27,765 nucleotides of DNA from NCBI GenBank assembly GCA_025465405.1, contig JAODNL010000045.1, positions 1 to 27,765 on the forward strand. The letters are read 5' to 3'. A program made the position numbers and the translations under genes. Below, piece by piece: positions 1-6,695 of the stretch (positions are counted from its first letter, which is position 1; each line of letters opens with the position of its first letter). The notes under the pieces are model-generated. The model did not search any database. It was not told the DNA's origin and worked only from the letters and a program-made list of their open reading frames with translations. This DNA comes from Pseudonocardiales bacterium (lineage in GTDB: Bacteria; Actinomycetota; Actinomycetes; Mycobacteriales; Jatrophihabitantaceae).

Positions 1-582
1 GAGGTGCGTCGCCCGCGGTGACTCGGTGACCTCCAGCTGGACCAGCGTCGTCGGGCCGACGAGGTCGAACAGCCGCGTGCCATCGCCGAGCACCAGCGGT
101 GACAGGTGGATGCGGAGTTCGTCGACCAGCCTCGCCGCCAGGCACTGGTCGATGACGTTCGCGCCGCCCATGACGACGACGTCCTTGTCGCCCGCGGTCG
201 CCTGGGCCTGCTTGATGGCGTCCGCTACTCCCTCGGTCACGAACTGGAACCTGGAGGCGAGCCGCACCTGCGCGGGCGGTTCGTGGGTAACGACGTAGCA
301 CGGCGGTGCGGCCGACTGGTTCTGGTCGTGTCCGTACCCGACGTCGTCGTTCCAGCCGTTCGGGCCGTCCACGATGTCGTACAGCCGCCGCCCCATCACC
401 ACGGCGCCGGTCCTCTCGAAGCTGTGCGCCAGCACCGCTTCGTCGACGGGGGAGCGGGGCTCCTCGAGCACCCACGCGTGGATCGCCTCGCCACCGATGC
501 CGAGTCCGTGCTCCTGGTCCACGCCGGGTGCGGTGACGTATCCGTCCAGCGACATCGAGATGTCGGCGATCACCTTGCTCAT
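1..582 (-). CDS. Dihydrofolate reductase family protein (RibD C-terminal-like), C-terminus cut by window edge
   Basis: The frame is open from an ATG at 582 to the window edge and gives 194 residues with no stop, so only the last few residues are missing. The start MSKVIADISMSLDGYV, the central VVMGRRLYD and the later VVMGGANVIDQCL, DELRIHLSPLVLGDGTRLFD are typical of the RibD_C/DHFR-like fold, an NADPH-binding reductase family. Most stand-alone members have no proven substrate, so antifolate or riboflavin roles should not be assumed. The start is supported by AGGAG five to seven bases upstream. It lies 76 bp downstream of the exporter gene on the same strand and could be cotranscribed with it. 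This frame is reconstructed directly from the reverse complement. Confidence 0.88.
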   Translation of the reverse strand, partial: MSKVIADISMSLDGYVTAPGVDQEHGLGIGGEAIHAWVLEEPRSPVDEAVLAHSFERTGAVVMGRRLYDIVDGPNGWNDDVGYGHDQNQSAAPPCYVVTHEPPAQVRLASRFQFVTEGVADAIKQAQATAGDKDVVVMGGANVIDQCLAARLVDELRIHLSPLVLGDGTRLFDLVGPTTLVQLEVTESPRATHL

Positions 583-658
583 GCTCACTCCTCTAGGGTC
601 TGTTGTTCGGTGACGTCGATCAAACTGTCGCTACCCTGTACTTCTGGAGCGCGCACGG

Positions 659-2173
659 TCACCCGCTTACGAGCGCCCGCTGAGCATTGGCGACGGCGCT
701 CTCGGCGGCCATTGGCGGCGTACCGGTAGGCCGGCTGAGCAGCTTCGCCGCGATCACGACGGCAACGGTGATCAGCCCGGTCGCGGTCCAGAACGCGAGG
801 TGGTAGCCGCTGAGCAGCGCGGCGTCCTGGTTGTGACCGGACGAGGCGAGGTGATGGGTTCGCGTCGAGGACAGCGTGGCCAGCACGGCGAGGCCGAGGG
901 CGCCGCCGATCTGGGCAGTGGTGTTGACCAGTCCCGAGGCGAGGCCGGCCTGGTGCGGTTCGACTCCGTCCATGCCGAGTCCGATGAGCGCCGGGAAGCA
1001 GGCACCGGCGCCGAGACCGAGCAGCGCCATGGTCGGCAAGAGTTGTGTCACGTAGTTGGCGTCGGCCGGCGCAACGGCGAGCAGTGCGAGCGCAACAGCC
1101 ATCAGCACGAGTCCAGCCAGCGCGGCGGCACGGGCGCCGAACCTGGTGATGAGCCGCTCGGAGTACCGCACCGACAGGGTGCCCATGCAGATCGTCACGG
1201 GCAGGAACGCCAGGCCGATATGCAGCGCGTCGTAGTGCCGCAGGTTCTGGAGGTAGAGCGTGCCGAGGAAGAACGTGCCGAACATCCCGGCCGCACCGAT
1301 GAGCTGGATCAGGTTCGCGCCGACCAGGTTGCGGGAGCCGAACAGCGCGAGTGGCATGAGCGGGCTGCGTGCATATCGCTGCCGCGTAACGAATCCGGCG
1401 AGCAGCGCGACGCTGACGGCGCCGAGCGTGAGTGTCTCCGATGCCAGCCAGCCTTTCTCGGCTGCGGGCTTGACAATCGTGTAGACGGCGAGCATCAGCG
1501 CGCCGGTGACCATGCCGGCTCCGACAACGTCCGCTCCCTGGCCGAATCCCTGACCCTTGTCCGCGGGAACGAGCCGAAGCGATGCGAGCGCGACCGCGAC
1601 GCCGATCGGAACGTTAACGAAGAAGATCCAGTGCCAGCTGATCGCCTGAGCGATGACGCCGCCGGCGAGCAGCCCCACCGCGCCGCCGGCCGACGCCACG
1701 AATGCGAAGACACCGATCGCCTTCGCCTGCTCCTGGGGTGCGGGGAACATCGTGACGATCATGCCGAGCACGACCGCAGAGGTCAGCGCCCCGCCCGCAC
1801 CCTGGACGAACCGCGCGACGATGAGCATCTGCTGGTTCGCGGCCGTTCCGCATGCCGCGGACGCGATAGTGAAGACGGCCAGACCGATCAGGAAGATCCG
1901 GCGCCGACCGATGAGGTCGCCCAACCGGCCCGCGAGCAGTAACAGGCCACCGAACGCGATCAGGTAGGCGTTCACCACCCATGCCAGGGTGGGCGGCGTG
2001 AAGTGCAGGTCGGTCTTGATCGCGGGAAGGGCGACATTCACGATCGTCGCGTCCAACACGATCATCAGCATGCTGCCGCACAGGACGTAGAGCGCCAGCC
2101 AACGGGAACGGTCGGTATCCGCTGCCATCACGGTCGAAGTCGTCATACTCGGGACGCTAGCGTCGTCAGTCAT
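659..2173 (-). CDS. DHA2-family MFS drug exporter (EmrB/QacA type, 14 membrane segments)
   Basis: A 504-residue proton-driven exporter of the inner membrane. Seen: the DHA2 signature in segment 1 (LDATIVNVALPAI, residues ~41-53), motif A after segment 2 (GRLGDLIGRRRIF), and motif C-like glycines in segment 5 (SAGGAVGLLAGG) followed by the WHWIFFVNVPIG signature. About 14 hydrophobic segments are spread over the full length. Substrate cannot be told from sequence; drugs, dyes or an endogenous metabolite are possible. It diverges from the HxlR regulator at 2224 with 50 bp between start codons, the usual arrangement for local control. ATG 2173 has no Shine-Dalgarno sequence. In-frame ATGs at 2146 and 2128 are alternatives, and a 12-bp palindrome lies between the first two. 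Confidence 0.93.
   Translation of the reverse strand: MTDDASVPSMTTSTVMAADTDRSRWLALYVLCGSMLMIVLDATIVNVALPAIKTDLHFTPPTLAWVVNAYLIAFGGLLLLAGRLGDLIGRRRIFLIGLAVFTIASAACGTAANQQMLIVARFVQGAGGALTSAVVLGMIVTMFPAPQEQAKAIGVFAFVASAGGAVGLLAGGVIAQAISWHWIFFVNVPIGVAVALASLRLVPADKGQGFGQGADVVGAGMVTGALMLAVYTIVKPAAEKGWLASETLTLGAVSVALLAGFVTRQRYARSPLMPLALFGSRNLVGANLIQLIGAAGMFGTFFLGTLYLQNLRHYDALHIGLAFLPVTICMGTLSVRYSERLITRFGARAAALAGLVLMAVALALLAVAPADANYVTQLLPTMALLGLGAGACFPALIGLGMDGVEPHQAGLASGLVNTTAQIGGALGLAVLATLSSTRTHHLASSGHNQDAALLSGYHLAFWTATGLITVAVVIAAKLLSRPTGTPPMAAESAVANAQRALVSG
2153..2164. repeat. Perfect 12-bp palindrome at the 5' end of the exporter gene
   Basis: GACGCTAGCGTC is fully self-complementary. It falls between two possible exporter start codons (ATG 2173 and ATG 2146). 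If the true start is 2146 it lies in the leader and could be an operator; if 2173 is used it is coding. Function is not established. Confidence 0.4.
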
Positions 2174-2223
2174 TATTCACAAGTACTTAGTCCTAATTAG
2201 TGATTCCGTGGTAGCGTTTCGTC
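2174..2223. promoter_or_regulatory. Divergent promoter/operator region between the DHA2 exporter and HxlR regulator
   Basis: This 50-bp gap is AT-rich compared with its surroundings. TTAGT occurs at 2187-2191 and again at 2197-2201, exactly 10 bp apart (one helical turn), and AAGTACTT at 2181-2188 is self-complementary. Neither flanking ATG has a Shine-Dalgarno sequence. Both transcripts may therefore be leaderless or nearly so, and the regulator probably binds here. Binding by the HxlR protein is inferred from gene arrangement only. Confidence 0.5.
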
Positions 2224-2886
2224 ATGGCCACCAGCAGGACGTACGAGGACTCGTGCGGCGTCGCTCATGCCCTGGAACTCGTGGGCGAGCGGTGGGCCCT
2301 GTTGGTAGTCCGGGAACTGACGCTCGGACCGAAGCGGTTCGGCGACATCAAGGACGGGCTGCCGGGCATTAGTGCCAACGTGCTCTCGCATCGACTAGAC
2401 GAGTTGGAGCAGGCCGGCCTGGTCACTCGCCGCAAGCTGCCCAAGCCCGCCGCGGTGTGGGTATACGACCTCACGGCGTGGGCCCGCGACCTCGAACCGA
2501 TCATGCAGACGTTCGGACGCTGGGCAGCCCGCGACCCTCAACACCGCAAGGATCTGCACTTCGGCACCACGTCGCTGATCCTGTCGCTGCGCACCAACTT
2601 CGACCCGTCGCTGGCCGAGGGCGCGCATCTGGTCATCGCGTTGCGGCCCAATGACGAAACCTACGTCGCGACGGTCGCACGCAAGAAGCTGACCATCGAA
2701 GCCGGCGAGGCACCGGCGGCCGACGCAACGATCGCTGGCGATCCACGTGCATTCGCCGCAGTGACATACGGCGGCCGTCCCCTCGCCGACGCCGTCGGCA
2801 CGGGAGACCTCGTCGTCACCGGCAACATGGCCTCGGCGGAACTGTTCCTGCACCTCTACACGCTGCCGCCCGCGGCGGGCGCTTAG
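2224..2886 (+). CDS. HxlR-family winged-helix regulator with SCP2-like C-terminal domain
   Basis: A 220-residue cytoplasmic transcription factor. The HxlR winged helix covers residues ~10-105: the conserved Cys of EDSCGVAHALELVGERW, then LLVVRELTLGPKRFGDI, the recognition helix around ISANVLSHRLDELEQAGLV and the wing. Residues ~120-215 (HLVIALRPNDETYVATVARKK... ATIAGDPRAFAAV) resemble an SCP2 sterol-carrier-like domain, a fusion known in actinobacterial HxlR proteins. That domain could bind a hydrophobic ligand, and Cys in HxlR proteins is often a redox or electrophile sensor. Both points are family knowledge, not shown here. The gene diverges from the DHA2 exporter, its likely target. The ATG at 2224 has no clear ribosome site and may start a leaderless mRNA. 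Confidence 0.9.
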   Translation: MATSRTYEDSCGVAHALELVGERWALLVVRELTLGPKRFGDIKDGLPGISANVLSHRLDELEQAGLVTRRKLPKPAAVWVYDLTAWARDLEPIMQTFGRWAARDPQHRKDLHFGTTSLILSLRTNFDPSLAEGAHLVIALRPNDETYVATVARKKLTIEAGEAPAADATIAGDPRAFAAVTYGGRPLADAVGTGDLVVTGNMASAELFLHLYTLPPAAGA

Positions 2887-2896
2887 CCCAGCCGAC

Positions 2897-2916
2897 CGCT
2901 GGTCACTCATCCAGCG
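2897..2916 (+). terminator. Hairpin after the HxlR gene
   Basis: CGCTGG, an 8-base loop and CCAGCG form a perfect 6-bp stem 10 bases after the HxlR stop codon. No T-run follows, which is common in high-GC actinobacteria, so terminator function is inferred. Confidence 0.4.
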
Positions 2917-2938
2917 CGGGTAGGCATCATCAGCGGGT

Positions 2939-2961
2939 GATCCAGGCCGATTTGCTGGATC
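2939..2961 (+). terminator. Second tandem hairpin after the HxlR gene
   Basis: GATCCAG, a 9-base loop and CTGGATC form a perfect 7-bp stem shortly after the hairpin at 2897. Two tandem hairpins would be a reasonable terminator at the edge of the accessory region. No T-run is present. Confidence 0.4.
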
Positions 2962-3660
2962 CCGTCGCGTCGAAGCTCGAACGGTGCGGCCGATCGACGG
3001 CTGCGCGAAGGCCTTATCCCGCACAACCCAATGGACACAACTCATCCAGCGGTACCGATTCACCGACGAGGGATAGGCGGAGTACAGGCCGGGCTGCCAC
3101 GACATGCGGCAGCGGAAAGGGAATGAGCCACAGTCAGCGCCGCCGTTGAGTTAGGCATGAATCGTTGATGTCGCAGGTCCGGGAACGGGCCCACGCCGGG
3201 GCGACACCGACGACCGCAGCCGCGGCCCTCTCGTTGGACCGACATCATGGACAGCTCGGTCGAAGCTGCGACTGCGCGCCGCTCGACAGGGATGGCCGAA
3301 GGCGGAGCTGCCTCGTATTGCCGGCGGGTCGTGTGGCGACGTCGAAGACGTGGATGGGCGCTTTGCTGATCAGCGTCAGGCAGCGCGCGTCTGCTGCAGA
3401 CCCAACAACCCGCTCGGCGGGCGCTCGCTCGCCGACATTTCGAGAGCCAAACATGCACACAGGCATAGCCCGAACTTCGCGCACGGCCGGACCGACCGGG
3501 CGAACACCGCTGGCGTCCGCACCTAGCCGGCGAACGTTCGATGTGCAAATCTGGCGTGTCTTGGCGCCCGGCGCGAACGATCATCGGGTGACCGTTGGGC
3601 CGCGCGGCGGACCATCCACTGCCTGAGAGGGTGAAGAGCGAGATTGCCGCGACCGTCACG
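2962..3660. other. Gene-poor stretch, no supported coding sequence
   Basis: About 700 bp with no gene I can support. The open frames here (for example 3060-3659 minus and 3165-3626 plus) have Arg/Ser/Cys-rich translations with no recognisable domain, and no strand shows a steady third-position GC pattern. It may be eroded mobile DNA, because it lies between core genes and the SIR2-like/IS region. I could not match any fragment to a family. Confidence 0.5.
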
Positions 3661-3686
3661 ACGGATCAAGTTTCGATCAGATCCGT
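3661..3686 (-). terminator. Hairpin downstream of the 57-aa ORF
   Basis: ACGGATC, a 12-base loop and GATCCGT form a perfect 7-bp stem 41 bases after the stop codon of the small minus-strand ORF. It could end a transcript covering the SIR2-like gene and the small ORF. It lacks a T-run. Confidence 0.35.
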
Positions 3687-3726
3687 TGACGGTTCCTGTC
3701 GACCCAGGCAGACGCGGGTCGCATCT

Positions 3727-3900
3727 CTAGGAACGCTTGGACTTCTCGACTAGCCGATGCAGGTCACGGGCAGTCTTCTGTGCGCTCTCGACAACCGCTC
3801 GGAAGTCCTTGTCGAGCCCCTTGCGCGCAGCCGTGCGATCAATGTGCTCGAACCGAAGATCCTTGGACGACGGCACCGGAGTACTGCTGGCCCTTGTCAT
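3727..3900 (-). CDS. 57-aa protein of unknown function, downstream partner of the SIR2-like gene
   Basis: A short frame from ATG 3900 to TAG 3727. A strong GAGGAGG ribosome site sits five to six bases before the ATG, the best in this part of the window and the main reason to accept it as a gene. The product starts MTRASSTPVPSSKDLRFEHI and is highly charged. Residues ~25-57 (RKGLDKDFRAVVESAQKTAR... HRLVEKSKRS) look like an amphipathic helix ending in basic residues. There is no signal peptide or membrane segment. It lies 76 bp after the SIR2-like gene on the same strand, separated by a long inverted repeat. I do not recognise the family. A small accessory subunit, inhibitor or antitoxin of the SIR2-like protein is conceivable but unproven. 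Confidence 0.6.
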   Translation of the reverse strand: MTRASSTPVPSSKDLRFEHIDRTAARKGLDKDFRAVVESAQKTARDLHRLVEKSKRS

Positions 3901-3920
3901 TGGTCGACCTCCTCACTTGG

Positions 3921-3987
3921 TGACAGCGTAATACGCGGATCCGACAACCGAGCCAAAGACGCGTCTGGCAGTGCAATTACGCTGTCA
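3921..3987. repeat. 12-bp perfect inverted repeat bracketing the SIR2-like gene end
   Basis: TGACAGCGTAAT (3921-3932) and ATTACGCTGTCA (3976-3987) are exact reverse complements with a 43-base loop. The right arm contains the TAA stop of the SIR2-like gene. The left arm ends close to the ribosome site of the 57-aa ORF. Inside the loop, ACGCG at 3933 can also pair with CGCGT at 3961-3965, lengthening the stem with an internal bulge. It could act as an RNA hairpin that attenuates or protects the mRNA, or be a remnant of an inserted element. Confidence 0.6.
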
Positions 3988-5440
3988 GCAGGGCCAGGCC
4001 AACCTCCTGGAGGGTCTGATCAAGCTCTGTCTTGAGGGCGTCACTCATGGAACCAAGTGAGGTTCGAGGCGACTGGCTCGAGAGCGCGACGGCGCCGAGC
4101 GGAAGCCGCGGACACTCGGTGAAGACAGGAACAGCACGCACGTATCGCCACCGGGTGGCGTACGTATCCACGAGCCCGTAGGCGGGGAGGCCAGCACACA
4201 TTGCCTGGACCGCCACCCAGCTTGACGTCGCTCGTAGCTCGATGGGACTAATCGAGGCAGGGTCCGTCATGATTCGGTCGGAACTCGCCAGAAGAATCGC
4301 TCGCTCTTCACCACCCTTCTTACTGGCCGGGTACAGCGACCACAGACCAAGCTGCCAAACCTCGCTGCCTATCCGAACGCCACGGGACTTGAGGAGGTCG
4401 CGCAGATCCTTGAGCCAGTCGCCCAGCCGGTCCGAAAGCGAATGCTGAACCGTGGAATAGATCGATCGGCTTTCCGTCAGGACCCCGGAGTTGAGGGATC
4501 TGTCCAGGTGGGAATTTAGCCTCGTCGAGAAGTGGCGTTGTCTCCGCGAACTTCGTTGCGATGACAGCTCATGGACAAACTGGGTGACGTCCGCGTAGTG
4601 GTTTGCGTACAAGGGCTTGATACCAAGACGCTGCCAACGCTCCGTCTCGGCTTGCTCCCACGCAGCTCGAGTTGTTGACCCAGCGTCGTGTGGTCTTACG
4701 AAGATGGCGTAATGCCGCAGGCCGTTCGCGTGTTGATATAGGTATCGCAGCATGTTCGAGTCGGTAAGACTAGCGCCGATGAAGAGGCAGCGCGACCGTG
4801 GATCGCGCAGGAAGTCAGCCATCATGCGCTGCTGCCAGCCGTGCGTTGATCTCTGCATGCGGTGGTAGTCACCCTCGCTCAAGATTACCTTGCCCCGCGA
4901 CCGACTCGCGACAATTCCGTGGAGGTGGGTGACGGCGACCTCGGTGCGCCCAGGCGATCTCTGCTGTACGTAACTCTTGACCGTGGTCCACGGCCCGCCC
5001 GCAAGATTTCGAAGCGCTACCTCGAGCAGCTCGTCGTAATTGGTCGTGACGATTCGCATGTCATGCCGGCAACGAGCGTGGAGGACAGCGATCGCATTCG
5101 CAAGCGGACCAGGTCGAACCTCGTCGGGGCGTACCGCTGCGTACAGATGCTTTCGGATTAGCTCATCGAGTGACCCCCCAGACGATGCGTTCGAGGCGAC
5201 AGCATCCACGAGTTCCGCAGCAAGGAGCGGGTTACCAGATGTTCGGGCGAGGAACTCCGAACCACAACCTGGCCATGTCGCGTCGACGACATCTCTCAAC
5301 ATATTGTCGACAAGGCCCGACCAACTGGGGAGACCAACCTCCATCGACGCACCGGCGCCAACGATTACTCGAAGGCGCGGACTCTTCGCGAGTTCGCGCA
5401 ACGCCTCTCGAGTGTAACGGTGCTCAAAGAATCTCAGCAA
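3977..5440 (-). CDS. SIR2-like NAD-binding domain protein with C-terminal GAF-like domain (putative defence effector)
   Basis: A 487-residue cytoplasmic protein. SIR2-like motifs are in order: VGAGAS (27-32) of the NAD-binding loop, TTNYD (132-136), HLHG (172-175) with the likely catalytic His174, and FIGASLTDSNM (220-230). These mark the SIR2_2-type domain found in NAD-depleting anti-phage proteins (DSR, ThsA and SIR2-APAZ groups) rather than a protein deacetylase. The zinc Cys pairs of true sirtuins are not evident. From ~335 to 487 the pattern matches a GAF sensor fold: GLWSLYPA, SWVAVQAMCAGLP, then RYVRAVPVF...LPLGAVALSSQSP and a closing helix. Start: TTG 5440 is the only initiator before the in-frame upstream stop, with AGGA eight bases ahead. 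Codon use is less GC-biased than in the flanking core genes, suggesting transfer. Sensing of a small molecule by the GAF-like part is inference. Confidence 0.82.
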   Translation of the reverse strand: MLRFFEHRYTREALRELAKSPRLRVIVGAGASMEVGLPSWSGLVDNMLRDVVDATWPGCGSEFLARTSGNPLLAAELVDAVASNASSGGSLDELIRKHLYAAVRPDEVRPGPLANAIAVLHARCRHDMRIVTTNYDELLEVALRNLAGGPWTTVKSYVQQRSPGRTEVAVTHLHGIVASRSRGKVILSEGDYHRMQRSTHGWQQRMMADFLRDPRSRCLFIGASLTDSNMLRYLYQHANGLRHYAIFVRPHDAGSTTRAAWEQAETERWQRLGIKPLYANHYADVTQFVHELSSQRSSRRQRHFSTRLNSHLDRSLNSGVLTESRSIYSTVQHSLSDRLGDWLKDLRDLLKSRGVRIGSEVWQLGLWSLYPASKKGGEERAILLASSDRIMTDPASISPIELRATSSWVAVQAMCAGLPAYGLVDTYATRWRYVRAVPVFTECPRLPLGAVALSSQSPRTSLGSMSDALKTELDQTLQEVGLALLTA

Positions 5441-5794
5441 CGCACCAGTCCTAGTCCTAGGGGGCCATTCATCCTCTCAGATGCGGGAACCCGGTAACGG
5501 TAGCCGCGTACTCGAGATAGACGGCCGCAGATCAGCCATGCAGTGGGCTTGTATCTGTGATCGACATAGAGATGTCGAGTTAGTGAGTCACGCCCGGTAC
5601 GGCTCAACGTCCACCCTTCAGCAGCGTTTCCACCCGCCCAATATTCGGGAATCCGTCGCTGCGAACCTCGAGAGGTGCAGCCATCGACTACGAGTCGCGA
5701 ACGTCGGTGCAGATGCGATGTGTACCCGCGTTGCGGTCCGAAGATCACGAGCGCCTCGAGGCCAGTAAATACCGGGGGGGTGTGTGCGCCCGGC
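5441..5794. other. Upstream region of the SIR2-like gene with an 18-bp inverted repeat
   Basis: No supported gene in these 354 bp. The clear structure is TCGACAT, AGAG, ATGTCGA at 5561-5578, about 120 bp before the TTG start of the SIR2-like gene. It could be an operator or a terminator-like hairpin. A run of seven G residues at 5774-5780 abuts the IS481 remnant. Confidence 0.45.
5561..5578. repeat. Inverted repeat TCGACAT-N4-ATGTCGA upstream of the SIR2-like gene
   Basis: Perfect 7-bp arms and a 4-base centre. Its position fits an operator for the minus-strand SIR2-like gene. No regulator gene is adjacent, so a trans-acting or self-acting factor would be needed. Confidence 0.45.
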
Positions 5795-6550
5795 GGTGTC
5801 CTGGCTCGTGAGATAGGCGACACGAGTCGCAGCTCACCGGCGATGGCCCGGTCGGGCCTGATGCTCAGCGATGTCGAAGGCACGTCTGGTCATCACCGCG
5901 TTGTTTATGGAGCACCAGTCCCCGGCCGAGGTCGCCCAGCGGTCCGGGGTTCACCGGGCCTGGGTCTACAAGCTCAGAGCCCGCTACGAGGCCGAAGGTG
6001 ACGCGGCGTTGGTGCCGCGGTCGCGGCGGCCGAAGTCGTCCCCGACCGCGACGGCACCGGCGACAGTCCAGGTGGTGCTGCGGCTGCGCAAGCAGCTGGC
6101 CGAGGCCGGGTTGGAGCGGACACGATCGGCTGGCACCTGGCCCGTCACCACCGCCCGCACCGCTCACTGCCGCACCAAGCCACCCTGCCACCGTCTACAA
6201 CACACTGCCCAAGCCACCCCGGGTGCGAGCCGAGACAACGACACCCACGACCGCGTCCGCCACGACAAGATCGACGGCGGCGGCGCCGTCACCCTGCGCG
6301 TCAACGGCCGCCTGCACCACATCGGAATCGGCCGAACCCACGCCCGAACCCCCGTCATCCTGCTCGTCCAAGACCTCGACGTCCGCATCGTCAACGCCGC
6401 CACCGGCGAACTGCTCCGCGAGCTCACCATCGACCCCCGACGCGACTACCAGCCCACCGGACAACCACCCCGACCACGGCGACACCACAAATAACAACAG
6501 CCGAACCCACGAAACGCAGGTCCGGCTGTCGCCGATGTCTTGAGACATCA
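5795..6550 (+). mobile_element. Internally deleted IS481-family insertion sequence remnant
   Basis: This interval encloses the broken transposase and its likely ends. AGATAGGCGACA at 5811-5822 and TGTCGCCGATGT at 6527-6538 are imperfect inverted repeats (10 of 12 pairs), consistent with degraded terminal repeats. The right flank also holds ATGTCT-TG-AGACAT (6535-6548), which often accompanies actinobacterial IS481 copies. The right end lies a few bases from the 3' end of tRNA-Arg. Exact ends are uncertain. The copy cannot move on its own, since the DDE core is gone. Confidence 0.65.
5871..6494 (+). pseudogene. IS481-family transposase, internal deletion plus frameshifts
   Basis: The first ~80 residues are the IS481 helix-turn-helix (MSKARLVITALFMEHQSPAE..., HRAWVYKLRARYEAEGDAAL, PRSRRPKSSPTATAPATV). 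The last ~85 are the IS481 C-terminus (DRVRHDKIDGGGAVTLRVNG, LLVQDLDVRIVNAATGELLR, DYQPTG). Between them the frame is wrong. Reading the other frames recovers DTIGWHLARHH directly joined to HHRPHRSLPHQAT and then VYNTLPK. The N-terminal part is thus fused to the C-terminal part at shared HH codons (6146-6151), with the whole DDE integrase core, roughly 200 residues, lost. Single-base shifts are needed near 6117, 6185 and 6212. The product, if made, would lack catalysis. Confidence 0.85.
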
Positions 6551-6556
6551 CATGTG

Positions 6557-6629
6557 CGCGCCCGGCAGGACTCGAACCTGCAACCTCTTGATCCGTAGTC
6601 AAGTGCTCTATCCGTTGAGCTACGGGCGC
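6557..6629 (-). tRNA. tRNA-Arg (anticodon ACG)
   Basis: Full cloverleaf on the minus strand: acceptor GCGCCCG paired with CGGGCGC, D-arm GCTC/GAGC, anticodon stem CTTGA/TCAAG around loop CTACGGA (anticodon ACG), and T-arm GCAGG-TTCGAGT-CCTGC. Length is 73 nt including discriminator G, and CCA is not encoded. Its 3' end faces the accessory region, a common integration site for mobile DNA. Confidence 0.96.
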
Positions 6630-6695
6630 GGGAAGTACCGACGGGCGAGTCTACCGGGTACGTAACGACCGACCGAATCCGCTCGTCGACGGCAG

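Noticed and set aside
2395..3105. 236-aa minus-strand frame overlapping the HxlR gene
   Set aside because: Mostly antisense to the HxlR coding region and without motifs.
3060..3659. 199-aa minus-strand frame in the gene-poor stretch
   Set aside because: Arg/Cys/Pro-rich with no domain, no ribosome site and no consistent codon bias; treated as chance.
3977..5440. True sirtuin (NAD-dependent protein deacetylase)
   Set aside because: The expected zinc-binding Cys pairs are not evident and the motif set fits the SIR2_2-like defence-associated group with an added C-terminal sensor-like domain.
5434..5883. 149-aa minus-strand frame upstream of the SIR2-like gene
   Set aside because: Composition is not protein-like, it overlaps the IS remnant, and no family is recognisable.
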